DNA from: Nocardia sp. NBC_01327
GTDB lineage: Bacteria; Actinomycetota; Actinomycetes; Mycobacteriales; Mycobacteriaceae
Assembly (NCBI RefSeq): GCF_035958815.1
Contig: NZ_CP108383.1
Coordinates: 3,658,001-3,722,000 of the forward strand
DNA: 64,000 bases
Direction: 5' to 3'
Positions 26,465-34,488 of this stretch are shown in pieces. The notes beneath the pieces were generated by a model. The model searched no databases and had not been told where the DNA came from. It saw nothing but the letters and a program-made list of their open reading frames with translations. Each line of letters opens with the position of its first letter. Within the stretch, counting starts at the first letter, position 1. The position numbers were made by a program, and so were the translations under genes.

Positions 26465-27031
26465 GTGACCGTGCCAGAGGCAGCACTCGAGGTGGAGTCG
26501 GACGATGCGACCCTGGCCGCTCGGGTGCGAGACGGTGATGTCCGAGCCTATGAGCAGCTAGTCGTCCGCTATCAGGGGCAGATGTTCCGGCTGGCGTCGC
26601 GGATCCTCGCGGATCGGGCCGAGGCGGAGGACATCGTGCAGGAGGTCTTCCTGACCGCCTGGCGGCGCATCGGCCAATTGCAGGACGATGGCGCCTTCGC
26701 GGGCTGGCTCTACCGCATGACCACCAACCGCTGCCTGAATCTGCTGCGGTCCCGGCAACTTCCGGCCGACGTCGATCCCGACGCCACCGAATCGCCGCGC
26801 ACCGACACCCAGCCCGAGCACGCGGTGCAGGTCAGCAGTCAGCTCGAGGCGCTGACCGTGGCGCTGCAGCAGCTCACCCCGGAACAGCGGGCCTGCTGGC
26901 TACTGCGTGAGGTACACGGCCGGTCCTATGAGGAAATCGGCGAGATCGTCGGCGCGAACGCCACCGCGGTACGCGGTCGCATCGCGCGGGCCCGAGCACA
27001 ATTGGCGGAGGTGATGAAGCCATGGCGGTGA
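26465..27031 (+). CDS. ECF sigma factor (SigE-like group)
   Basis: A 188-residue extracytoplasmic-function sigma factor. Region 2 (about residues 20-90) includes YEQLVVRYQGQMFRLASRIL and DRAEAEDIVQEVFLTAWRRI; region 4 (about 125-180) includes LTPEQRACWLLREVHGRSYEEIGEIV. It directs RNA polymerase to a special promoter set. The GTG start follows GAGGAGG. The next gene overlaps it by ten bases and carries a zinc-binding anti-sigma-like motif, so the two are probably a sigma/anti-sigma pair. Confidence 0.93.
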   Translation: MTVPEAALEVESDDATLAARVRDGDVRAYEQLVVRYQGQMFRLASRILADRAEAEDIVQEVFLTAWRRIGQLQDDGAFAGWLYRMTTNRCLNLLRSRQLPADVDPDATESPRTDTQPEHAVQVSSQLEALTVALQQLTPEQRACWLLREVHGRSYEEIGEIVGANATAVRGRIARARAQLAEVMKPWR

Positions 27032-27609
27032 CCGACACCGAGCAGGAGGACTATCTCCTGCCCTGCGGCCGTGGCCTGGAACGCGTGTGGGAACGCCTCG
27101 ACACCGTGCAGAACGGTGGCGGGGACGCGCACGAGGCCAGTTGTGTGCACTGCCGGACGGCCCGCGACAGCCTGCTGGGCCTGCGCACCGCGACCCAGGA
27201 GCTGATCGACGAACCCGATCCGCCGCCCTCGGATCTGGTGGAGCGCATCATGTCCGCGGTGCGCGCGGAATTGCGGCGCGGCCAAGCTCTCGGCCTGCCG
27301 ACCCCGCATGCCGGTGTGGTCGCGGTGAGCGAGCAGGCCGCCGCGGTGGTGCTGCGCTTCGCCGCCGACAGCGTGCCCGGGGTACGGGCGCGGCGCTGCC
27401 GGATCAGCAATGTCGGCATCGGCCCGGAAGGCGAGACCGTCGTGCATATTTCGATGACCATCGCGGTGCACGTCAACGGTGACGGCGTCCAGGGCTTGGT
27501 GCCGAAGGTCCGGGAGCGGGTCACGGCCGCCGCGTCCGCCCGCACGGGCCTGCTGGTCGGGCGGCTGGATATCGCGATCGTGGATGTCTATCAGGAGGGC
27601 GGCCGGTGA
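27022..27609 (+). CDS. Zinc-motif anti-sigma-like protein fused to an Asp23/Gls24 domain
   Basis: A 195-residue protein with an unusual join. Residues 35-42 hold HEASCVHC, an exact H-x3-C-x2-C motif as in zinc anti-sigma factors. From about residue 80 it becomes an Asp23/Gls24 domain (VVAVSEQAAAVVLRFAADSVPGVRARRCRI, then VHISMTIAVHVNGDGV). It has no membrane segment, so it could hold the sigma factor at the membrane only through other Asp23 partners such as the AmaP-like protein of the same operon. The overlap with the sigma gene supports a direct partnership. The anti-sigma role is inference. Confidence 0.8.
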   Translation: MAVTDTEQEDYLLPCGRGLERVWERLDTVQNGGGDAHEASCVHCRTARDSLLGLRTATQELIDEPDPPPSDLVERIMSAVRAELRRGQALGLPTPHAGVVAVSEQAAAVVLRFAADSVPGVRARRCRISNVGIGPEGETVVHISMTIAVHVNGDGVQGLVPKVRERVTAAASARTGLLVGRLDIAIVDVYQEGGR

Positions 27610-27983
27610 GCGCTGCGGCTACCCGGTCCGAACTCGTGGTCGCGGATGCGGTGGTGGCGGGTGTCGCCGCCCGGGCCGCGGTCGCGGTGCCGGGTGTGGT
27701 CCGGGTCGAACCGGGACTGCGCGGCCTGGTCGCCGAATTGACCCGGGCCGGACGGCAATTGTGGACCGGATTCGAGACCGCCCCCACCGACGGTGTGCGC
27801 GTGCTGCGCGATGACGGCGTGCTCGCGGTGCAGCTGGAGATCGCCATCGGTCCGGAACGTCATGCCGGTGTGGTCGCGACCGCGGTGCAGCACGGGGTGA
27901 TCCGGACCGTGCGCGAGCAGACCGGTGTGCGCATCGACGAGGTGTCGGTGCTGGTTGTCGATATCGAACCGGAGGCGCGGTGA
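27606..27983 (+). CDS. Asp23/Gls24-like protein
   Basis: A 125-residue protein with the general Asp23 layout: an N-terminal helix region AVVAGVAARAAVAVPGVVRVEP, then a beta strand LAVQLEIAIGPE and the final VRIDEVSVLVVDIEPE strand typical of the family. It overlaps the preceding stop as ATGA. Asp23 proteins of Gram-positive bacteria gather at the inner face of the membrane through AmaP and are linked to cell-wall stress. Its divergence from the other copies suggests a distinct slot in such an assembly. Confidence 0.72.
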   Translation: MSAAATRSELVVADAVVAGVAARAAVAVPGVVRVEPGLRGLVAELTRAGRQLWTGFETAPTDGVRVLRDDGVLAVQLEIAIGPERHAGVVATAVQHGVIRTVREQTGVRIDEVSVLVVDIEPEAR

Positions 27984-28285
27984 AGGACACGGGGGAGCTG
28001 ACCGACAAGATCGCCGAGGCGGTCTCGGCATTGACCGGTCTGCGATTGGAATCCTCGATCAAGGACGGTGTGCGCCTGCCCTGGCCGAGCCGGTCCACCG
28101 CGATCGATCTGGGCAACGGTGTTGTCGAAATCCGCGCCGTCGCAACCACTTTGCCGCTGCCGCCGCTGCTGGAGAGGGTGGCGGCCGCGGTCGAGCCACT
28201 GCTGGTGGACACCCGCTGGGCCGGGGCGACCGTGCGCCTGATCGTGACCCAGCTCGAGGCCGCCGCATTCGGGGCGGGTCCGTGA
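27980..28285 (+). CDS. Uncharacterised small protein of the Asp23 operon
   Basis: A 101-residue protein started by GTG overlapping the previous stop. It contains VVEIRAVATTLPLPPLLERV and TVRLIVTQLEA, strands and helices that would suit a small alpha/beta fold distantly like Asp23, but I cannot assign it. It has no signal peptide, membrane helix or cysteine. Its position between Asp23-like genes with overlapping ends argues that it is a component of the same assembly. Confidence 0.7.
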   Translation: MKDTGELTDKIAEAVSALTGLRLESSIKDGVRLPWPSRSTAIDLGNGVVEIRAVATTLPLPPLLERVAAAVEPLLVDTRWAGATVRLIVTQLEAAAFGAGP

Positions 28286-28381
28286 CCTGTGTCACGCCGC
28301 CGTGACAGGCGGCCGCATGCCGGGTCCCACCAGTGCAGTTTCGTTTCATCCGTTCCGACGCAAGGGAATCAGGAGGCAGAC

Positions 28382-28852
28382 ATGACCGCTACCGCGACCG
28401 ATAAGCCGAAGGCCGAGACCACCACCGGGAAGGCTCCGGCCAACTCGTCCAGCGCTCTGCAGAGTGAACAGGGCACGACCACCATCGCCGATATCGTGGT
28501 GCAGAAGGTCGCGGGCCTGGCCGCCCGCAATGTGCGCGGTGTGCACGATCTCGGCGGCGGCACGGCCCGCGCGTTCGGCGCCATCCGCGACCGCATCCCC
28601 GGCGCTTCCGCCAGTGTGGGACAGGGTGTTTCGGTGGAGGTGGGCGAGACCCAGGCGGCGGTCGATCTGGAGATCGTCGTCGAATACGGGGTCGCCATCG
28701 CCGAATTGGCGCATTCCATCCGCCGCAATGTGATCTCCGCGATCGAGCAGATGACCGGACTCGAGGTCGTCGAGGTCAATATCAATGTCAATGACGTCTA
28801 CATCCCCGAGGACGATGACACCCCCGCCTCGGGAGCCACTCGCGTCCAGTAA
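28382..28852 (+). CDS. Asp23/Gls24 family envelope stress protein
   Basis: A 156-residue protein and the clearest Asp23 member of the operon. After a polar N-terminal 35 residues it reads IADIVVQKVAGLAARNVRGVHDLGGG, then AAVDLEIVVEYGVAI and EQMTGLEVVEVNINVNDVYIPED, the hallmark end of the family. It starts after CAGGAGG, 96 bases past the preceding gene, so it may have an added promoter and be made in larger amount. The acidic C-terminal tail is typical. Confidence 0.9.
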   Translation: MTATATDKPKAETTTGKAPANSSSALQSEQGTTTIADIVVQKVAGLAARNVRGVHDLGGGTARAFGAIRDRIPGASASVGQGVSVEVGETQAAVDLEIVVEYGVAIAELAHSIRRNVISAIEQMTGLEVVEVNINVNDVYIPEDDDTPASGATRVQ

Positions 28853-28880
28853 GTCGCCCGCCTCGTAGAGGGAGTCGCAG

Positions 28881-29069
28881 ATGAACGCCACACCGATCTG
28901 CCTGGCCGTCGGTCTCGCGCTCGGATTCGCCGCTGCCTTCGGCGGATTCGGCGCCTTCGCCATCGTCCTGGTGTTCGCCGCGCTGGGCCTGGTCGCCGGG
29001 CGCTGGCTGGACGGCGAGATCGACCTGTCCGGATTATTGCGCTCGGCCCGGGACCGGGGCCGGCGATGA
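28881..29069 (+). CDS. DUF2273-like small membrane protein
   Basis: A 62-residue protein with two hydrophobic segments and the family ending GRWLDGEIDLSGLL. Proteins of this type accompany Asp23 and AmaP in Firmicutes and actinobacteria. It probably helps fix the Asp23 proteins to the membrane. It overlaps the next start by four bases and has GAGGGAGTCGCAG upstream. Confidence 0.85.
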   Translation: MNATPICLAVGLALGFAAAFGGFGAFAIVLVFAALGLVAGRWLDGEIDLSGLLRSARDRGRR

Positions 29070-29404
29070 CCACCGCCGTCGTACTCGAACCCGCGGGACG
29101 GACGACGGTGAGTAAGCGTGCCGTGGAACGCATTGCGGCGCGCGCCGCCCGCGAGGTCGACGGCGTCGTGGACGGGGTCACGGTGGATGCCAGTGTGTCC
29201 GGTGATTCCGCCGTGCTGCGCATGCGGGTGCCGATCCGGTATCCGCTGCCGGTGATTCGGATCGCCGAGCAGTGCCGGACCCATGTGATTCGCCGGACCG
29301 GTGAGCTCACCGGGCTCACGGTGACGGGTCTGGATATCGCGATCGCCGCCATGGTCGTCGAATCCGCCTCGGCGGCAGCCGATTCCGGGCGGAGGGTGCG
29401 GTGA
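29066..29404 (+). CDS. Asp23/Gls24-like protein
   Basis: A 112-residue member with TVSKRAVERIAARAAREVDGVVDG, a strand LRMRVPIRYPLPVIRIAEQCRTHV, and the closing TGLTVTGLDIAIAAMVVE. It is the fourth gene in the operon with this fold, and it is placed between two membrane proteins. The gene overlaps both neighbours by four bases. Confidence 0.82.
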   Translation: MTTAVVLEPAGRTTVSKRAVERIAARAAREVDGVVDGVTVDASVSGDSAVLRMRVPIRYPLPVIRIAEQCRTHVIRRTGELTGLTVTGLDIAIAAMVVESASAAADSGRRVR

Positions 29405-29940
29405 TCCGCCGGCCGCGCCGGGTCGGCCCGGCCGTGGTGGTGGCGCTGGTGCTGCTCGCACTGTGCGTCGTCACGGCGGTCTCGCTGATCGGGCGGCTGC
29501 TGGGCAGATCGGAAGTGGTGTCCTACTACTCGGTCGCGCACCGATTGCACGACACCCGATGGAGTGACGGGCTGGTGCTCGGCGTGGGCGTGGCCGCCGC
29601 GGTGGCGGGTGCGCTCCTGCTCGCGCTGGCGCTGCTGCCGGGACGGCCGGTGGTGATGGCGCTCGACGAGATCGACGGCAGCTCCGCCGGAGTGTCGCGG
29701 CGTAGTCTGCGTGCCGCCCTGCGACGTGCGGCCGATGCCGTGCACGGTGTGGATTCGGCCCGAGTTCGCTTGGGGAACAAGAAGATTCTGGTGTCGGCGC
29801 GTACCGGGCGCGCCGGCTCGAACGAGGTGGACGGCGCGGTGCGGGATGCGGTGGCTGGCATGCTGGAGCGCATTGCCCCGGCTCGACCGGCGACCGTTCG
29901 TACCCGGCTGCGATCGACCGGCAAAGGGGAGAATCGATGA
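29401..29940 (+). CDS. Two-helix membrane protein of the Asp23 operon (DUF6286-like)
   Basis: A 179-residue protein with membrane helices near residues 10-30 and 58-80 and a cytosolic C-terminal domain (SLRAALRRAADAVHGVDSARVRLGNKKILVSARTG). From memory this fits DUF6286, commonly found in this operon type. The C-terminal domain resembles that of AmaP-like anchors, so this may be a second anchor. GTG start overlaps the preceding stop. Confidence 0.75.
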   Translation: MIRRPRRVGPAVVVALVLLALCVVTAVSLIGRLLGRSEVVSYYSVAHRLHDTRWSDGLVLGVGVAAAVAGALLLALALLPGRPVVMALDEIDGSSAGVSRRSLRAALRRAADAVHGVDSARVRLGNKKILVSARTGRAGSNEVDGAVRDAVAGMLERIAPARPATVRTRLRSTGKGENR

Positions 29941-30506
29941 CGTCGATCAATCGTCCGGCCCGGCTCAACCGGGCACTGCTCGGACTGCTGGGCCTGGTGC
30001 TGCTGGCGGCGGGCGGGTACGCGATCGCCGCCAATCGCGGCCGCCTCGGCTGGCTGGATTCGCATGGGACACTCGCCCCGGGCACCGCCGCACCGCCGCG
30101 CTGGGTGCTGATGGTCATTGTGGCCGGGGCCATTGTGATCGGATTGCTGTGTCTGCGTTGGCTACTCGCGCAGGTGTTCCGATTGCCGCGTTCGGTGGAA
30201 TGGGACCTGTCCGACGGAGAGTCTTCCGGGGCAACGGTATTGGCGTCGTCGGTCGCCGCCGATGCGGTGGCGGCCGATATCGAGAGTTATGCCGACGCCC
30301 GGTCGGTGTCGGCGTTCCTGTCGGGTCCGGGGCGGGCGCCGGAACTGCATCTCATTGTCACGGCCGAGCCCGGTGCGGATATCACCGCGCTGCGCCGCCG
30401 GATTCTCGGCGAGGCGGTGGCCCGGCTGCGGGAGGCGCTCGGGGTCGGGGTCGTTCCGGTCACCATGGAATTGCGATTCGCCGACAGCGCCGCCCGCGTG
30501 CGCTGA
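29937..30506 (+). CDS. amaP: AmaP-like membrane anchor of Asp23 proteins
   Basis: A 189-residue protein with two N-terminal helices (about 13-32 and 57-80) and a cytosolic domain that begins after LRWLLAQVFRLP. AmaP in Staphylococcus holds Asp23 at the membrane; order, size and topology fit. The cytosolic part ends with VVPVTMELRFAD, an Asp23-like strand. It closes the nine-gene run that begins at the sigma factor. Sequence similarity outside topology is modest, so the name is by analogy. Confidence 0.78.
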   Translation: MTSINRPARLNRALLGLLGLVLLAAGGYAIAANRGRLGWLDSHGTLAPGTAAPPRWVLMVIVAGAIVIGLLCLRWLLAQVFRLPRSVEWDLSDGESSGATVLASSVAADAVAADIESYADARSVSAFLSGPGRAPELHLIVTAEPGADITALRRRILGEAVARLREALGVGVVPVTMELRFADSAARVR

Positions 30507-30598
30507 CCTGGCAGCACCGGTTTATTCCCTGGGTCGAGCGGGCGGCCGGGCGTTAGTCTCGGGTGCAGTGACCGAGACGAGGGATCGAAAAAGCCACT

Positions 30599-32218
30599 AT
30601 GACAACGCAAACCGCAGGCGCCCAGCCGCCCGCCGATGACCGGTACGACGAGTTTCTGGCCGGTGTGCGGCGGGTGTTCGGGGAGTCGATCACCGAGGGC
30701 GCCGCGTTGTTCAGTGTCCGCGGCGACGGTTTGTTCGAGGTATTCCTCCAAGCCCTCTCCCCGGAGCTCGCCGCTGAAAACAGTTGCGGCACCTGCCGGA
30801 CCTTCGTGCGCCGCTATGGCGGACTGGTGACCGTCGGCCCGGACGGGAAGACGAAATCCGTGCTGTGGTCGGCGAATACCGCGCCGCCGGAGTACGCGCG
30901 GGCGGTGGCGGCACTGGCCGCGCAGGTGGAGAACGCGCCCATCACCTCGGTGTTCCGCTCGAGTGCGGCACAGTGGGGAGATCCGGAACGCGGCTCGTGG
31001 ACTCATCTCGCGGTCACTCCGCCCGAGCGTCTGGTGCATACGCCCTCGGCGCTGGCGACGACCTCGCAGTATGTCGCCGCGAAGAATGCCGATCGGGGAA
31101 CACTCGAGCGTGCCCTCGCCGAGTTTCCGTCAGGCGTCGTGAAAAAGGCGGTGGCCCTGCTGCGTACCGAGCAGCTCTACCGTTCGGACGCGATCCTCGG
31201 CGCCGGCGCCTGGCTGTCGGAATTGCACAAGCAGCTCGACTCGGTGCGCGGAAAAGGCGATACCGCGCAGCGCCGCCGCGACAATCTCCTCTGGCTGGCC
31301 GCCGCGACCGCACCGGCGGGCTACTGCCACGTCAAGAGCGGCATGATCGGCACCCTGCTGACCGATCTCGCCGACGATCTGCCCTTCGACAGCGTCAAGC
31401 GGCGCTTCGCGGAGAAGATGCATCCGCTGCAGTACCGCCGCCCCACCGCGGAACCGACGGCGGCGATGATCGCGCGCGCCGAGCGGGTCATCGGCGAGTT
31501 GCGGGCGGCCGGTGCGCTGGAGCGCCGCTTCGCGAAGCTGGCCGATGTCCGTCCCCTGTGGTCGCGGGCCGTGGACGCGCCACGGGCGGAGGGTGTTTTC
31601 GGGCACCTCGTCCCGGCCCGGAAGGACAGGGCCGCAACCGATCTCGGCGCTGATCCGGTCGTGATCACCTGGGAGAAGTTCGCGCGCACCGTACTTCCGG
31701 ACGCGGAGCGCCTCGAATTCGAGGTGCCGCAGGCGGCCACCAGCTACGGGGCCATGGTGACCGCGGCCAATCCCGACGCGCCCCCGATCGTGCAGTGGGA
31801 TGCTCCGGGCAATCGGAATCCGGTGACCTGGTACGTCTATGTCAACGGTTCTCCTGCGTCGCAGTGGGGTCTGCGGCCGGGGGAGTTCCGGGATGTGACG
31901 GTCGTGGTCCCGCATCCGGCGACCTGGCATGTCGAGGTCGATCGCACCGGACGCGAGCAGGCCGTGCTCTTCGCCCTCGCGGGTGCGACGGATACCTCCT
32001 ACAAGGAGGGCGCGGGCTTCTTTCCGGAGTTCCTGCGCAGCGATCTGCACGAGATCCGCAAAACGCTCGAGGCGTATGCGAAGGATGCCGTTGTCGCGGG
32101 CAAGGACGAAGCGGAGGTGTGCGGGCTGCTGCTGTCCAAAGGCGGCAAGGTCGGGCACACCTTCCGGGTCACCACGGGCGGTGTTCGGGTGCGCTACACC
32201 CTCGACCGCTGGGATTGA
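30599..32218 (+). CDS. Large uncharacterised protein with CxxC motif
   Basis: A 539-residue soluble protein I cannot assign. Residues 61-75 read NSCGTCRTFVRRYGG, a CxxC (C63, C66) followed by a basic stretch that could bind metal. I have a memory of similar cysteine blocks in phage and bacterial hypothetical proteins, unverified. The middle part is helical and the last 170 residues are strand-rich with repeated W and Y (NPVTWYVYVNGSPASQWGL), which suggests a beta domain. No catalytic motif, signal peptide or membrane helix is visible. It is a single gene, 92 bases after the Asp23 operon. Confidence 0.8.
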   Translation: MTTQTAGAQPPADDRYDEFLAGVRRVFGESITEGAALFSVRGDGLFEVFLQALSPELAAENSCGTCRTFVRRYGGLVTVGPDGKTKSVLWSANTAPPEYARAVAALAAQVENAPITSVFRSSAAQWGDPERGSWTHLAVTPPERLVHTPSALATTSQYVAAKNADRGTLERALAEFPSGVVKKAVALLRTEQLYRSDAILGAGAWLSELHKQLDSVRGKGDTAQRRRDNLLWLAAATAPAGYCHVKSGMIGTLLTDLADDLPFDSVKRRFAEKMHPLQYRRPTAEPTAAMIARAERVIGELRAAGALERRFAKLADVRPLWSRAVDAPRAEGVFGHLVPARKDRAATDLGADPVVITWEKFARTVLPDAERLEFEVPQAATSYGAMVTAANPDAPPIVQWDAPGNRNPVTWYVYVNGSPASQWGLRPGEFRDVTVVVPHPATWHVEVDRTGREQAVLFALAGATDTSYKEGAGFFPEFLRSDLHEIRKTLEAYAKDAVVAGKDEAEVCGLLLSKGGKVGHTFRVTTGGVRVRYTLDRWD

Positions 32219-32347
32219 GTCGGGTTTGGGGCGGGCCCGCCGGGGCAATGCTTGATCGGGATGTGGCGGGTCCGCATCTCGGTTAGGGTCGATTCGGTTT
32301 GCCGCATACGAGATGCGGCCGACCGTGTGTGGAAGGTGAACTGATTC

Positions 32348-32455
32348 GTGTCTTATCTGCTCTACGACTTCCTGATGCCGTACCTGGGTCCTTCGGCGGC
32401 CGAATACTGGGCGACGGTGTTCGTGATCAACCCGCTGGGCACCACGAACCCGTGA
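32348..32455 (+). CDS. 35-residue small protein
   Basis: A GTG-started frame encoding a short aromatic and hydrophobic peptide (starts MSYLLYDFLMPYLGPSA, ends VFVINPLGTTNP). GGAAGG lies about 11 bases upstream. Thirty-one of 35 sense codons end in G or C, matching real genes here. It may associate with the membrane. No family is recognised. It lies between two convergent genes, which makes a chance frame in an untranslated tail the main alternative. Confidence 0.5.
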   Translation: MSYLLYDFLMPYLGPSAAEYWATVFVINPLGTTNP

Positions 32456-32470
32456 GGTAGTCCGGGCCCC

Positions 32471-33604
32471 TCAGCCCCGCGGCGAGTGTCCGAGCAGTAC
32501 CTGCCCGGTGAAGCGGGTCTGCTTGGCGCGCGGGAGCGGGTGGAACAGACATCCGTGCATATCGCGGTACCACAGTTCGAGCGGGCAACCGCGGGAATAG
32601 CCTGCGCCGCCGACGGTTTCGATGGCCAGCCGCACGGTGGCGATGAGCGCGTCGGCAGCCACGGTCTTCCGGCTGAGGGTGCGCGCGGCGTGCTCGTCGG
32701 TATTGGCGAAGTGCAGATTGTCCGAGGCGGTGAACATGGCGTCGATCAGATCGACGGCCGTGGTGTAGGAGTTCATCATTTCCCCGGCCAGGCTCACGGT
32801 GTGCGCTTCGCCGCGACCGGCCATCAGCTCGGTCGTCAATTCCACTGCGCGGTCGGCGATTCCGAGGTAGGCCGCCATCACCAGCGGCATGGCCGCGCCC
32901 GCCACGATATTGAGAATCGGCGGCCAGACGCCCGCCGGGCGGATCAGCGAGACCGCGGCATCGGGGACGAAGGCTTCGTCGAACACCACGGTGTGTGACC
33001 CGCTGGCGCGCAAACCCAGGGTGTCCCAAGTCTTTTCGATGCGCACGCCGGGGGCGGTGAGCGGCACGGCGAAGTGCAGCACCTGCGGTCCCTCGGGGGC
33101 GTCGTCCCAGCGAATGCTGCTGACCGCCACCGTCCCGGCTTCGCATCCGCTCGCCGGGGCCTTACGCGCGCTGACCCGGTAACCGCCCTCGACCCGGACC
33201 GCACTGCCATTGGAATCCACCCAGTCCGAAGCCCCGGTGCTGACCAGAATCGCGCCCGCCGTGACCTTTTCGAACATCGGCCGGGCGTCGATGCCGTGCC
33301 GGTGCCGCCACACCTGGGCGGCGACCAGATGCGAATGCATGGCGAAGGCGACCGCGGTGGCCGGATCGTGCCTGCCCAATTCCCGCAGTATGTCGCCCAT
33401 CTGGCGGTGGGTGGCCCCGCCGCCGCCGAATTCGGCGGGTACCAGTGCCCGGCTCAGCCCCGAGGAGCGCAGCAGGTCGTAGGCGGCGAGGGACAGTTCG
33501 CCGGTGCGGTCGCGATCGGCGACACCGTCGCGCAGGTTGTCGCCTACCGCGGTGGCGGCCGCGAGCCACTCGGAGCTGGTGGTTTCGGGAAGAGTCGATG
33601 TCAT
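32471..33604 (-). CDS. Acyl-CoA dehydrogenase family flavoprotein
   Basis: A 377-residue acyl-CoA dehydrogenase-like enzyme with the three usual parts: N-terminal helices (LVPAEFGGGGATHRQMGDIL), middle beta barrel (DWVDSNGSAVRVEGGYRVSARK; WDTLGLRASGSH) and C-terminal helices (IETVGGAGYSRGCPLELWYRDMHG). The usual catalytic glutamate region is not obvious, so it could be a hydroxylating or dehydrogenating relative such as a flavin monooxygenase of the same fold. Start set at MTSTLPETT. It is divergent from an HxlR regulator with a palindrome in the shared promoter. Confidence 0.88.
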   Translation of the reverse strand: MTSTLPETTSSEWLAAATAVGDNLRDGVADRDRTGELSLAAYDLLRSSGLSRALVPAEFGGGGATHRQMGDILRELGRHDPATAVAFAMHSHLVAAQVWRHRHGIDARPMFEKVTAGAILVSTGASDWVDSNGSAVRVEGGYRVSARKAPASGCEAGTVAVSSIRWDDAPEGPQVLHFAVPLTAPGVRIEKTWDTLGLRASGSHTVVFDEAFVPDAAVSLIRPAGVWPPILNIVAGAAMPLVMAAYLGIADRAVELTTELMAGRGEAHTVSLAGEMMNSYTTAVDLIDAMFTASDNLHFANTDEHAARTLSRKTVAADALIATVRLAIETVGGAGYSRGCPLELWYRDMHGCLFHPLPRAKQTRFTGQVLLGHSPRG

Positions 33605-33639
33605 GTTGTCGAAATTAGGGATTCTCGCGATAACCGAAT

Positions 33640-33656
33640 AGTCCAGAAAATGGACT
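33640..33656. promoter_or_regulatory. Palindrome in the acyl-CoA dehydrogenase/HxlR promoter
   Basis: AGTCCA-GAAAA-TGGACT, with perfect six-base arms, lies midway between the divergent starts. It is the likely operator of the HxlR-type regulator, repressing the flavoprotein gene and possibly itself. Confidence 0.6.
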
Positions 33657-33681
33657 CGTCCGGACGGCAAAGAGGTGATTC

Positions 33682-34341
33682 GTGGGTACCGCGACCGCAG
33701 GCTACGGCCAGTACTGCCCGATTTCGCGGGCGCTCGACCTGCTGGGGGAGCGCTGGTCGCTGCTCATTCTGCGTGATTTGCTCACCGGCACTTCGCGATT
33801 CAACGATCTGGCACGCGGTCTGCCCGGACTCTCGCGCAGCCTGCTCGCGCGCCGCCTGCGCCGGTTCGAGCGGGCCGGTCTGGTGGAGCGGACCGCCGAC
33901 GGCGGGTATGTGCTCAGTGCTGCCGGGTATGAGCTGGAGCCGATTCTCTTCGGTCTGGGCGCCTGGGGTGCGCGCTGGACCTTCGGTGCGCCGGAGCCCG
34001 CGGAGCTGGATGCGCAGCTGCTGGTCTGGTGGATGCACACCCGGCTGGACACCTCCGGATTCCCGGGCAAACGGCATGTGCTCGGCGTGCTGTTCACCGA
34101 TGATCCGCGCCGATACTGGATCGTGGTGGAGTCCGGTATCGCGTCGGTATGCGATTCCGATCCGGGTTTTCCGGTCGATGTGACCATTACGTCGGATGTG
34201 AGCTCGCTGTATCAGGTGTGGCTGGGCCGGGTGCCGATGCTGCACGCCATGCGCGCCGGTCGGCTCGAATTCGTGGGCCCAGCTGCGCTGACCCGCCGGA
34301 TGAGCACGGTGCTGCGGCTGTCTCCCGTTGCGGCGAGATAG
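33682..34341 (+). CDS. HxlR-type winged-helix regulator with SCP2-like C-terminal domain
   Basis: A 219-residue regulator. Residues 10-95 form the HxlR winged helix (CPISRALDLLGERWSLLILRDLL, then RFNDLARGLPGLSRSLLARRLRR). The remaining 120 residues look like a sterol carrier-like binding domain (VDVTITSDVSSLYQVWLGRV), a known arrangement in actinobacteria that may sense a hydrophobic ligand. GTG start after AAAGAGG. It likely represses the divergent flavoprotein gene. Confidence 0.9.
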   Translation: MGTATAGYGQYCPISRALDLLGERWSLLILRDLLTGTSRFNDLARGLPGLSRSLLARRLRRFERAGLVERTADGGYVLSAAGYELEPILFGLGAWGARWTFGAPEPAELDAQLLVWWMHTRLDTSGFPGKRHVLGVLFTDDPRRYWIVVESGIASVCDSDPGFPVDVTITSDVSSLYQVWLGRVPMLHAMRAGRLEFVGPAALTRRMSTVLRLSPVAAR

Positions 34342-34488
34342 CCGTCCGGTGTGATCTGGCTTACCGGCCCGGAGCGGCTTGCAGTCCAGTGGTGTCCGAC
34401 TGGCTATCAAGTGGCCTGATCGGTGCTCGTAGACTCAGGGTGTTCGAGTCCGAGCGATCGATTGGCCCACATGACACAGGAGTTTGCC

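Noticed and set aside
34380..34440. AGTGG repeats upstream of pdxS as a possible PdxR site
   Set aside because: Two five-base words in GC-rich DNA are not significant, and no pdxR gene lies in the window.
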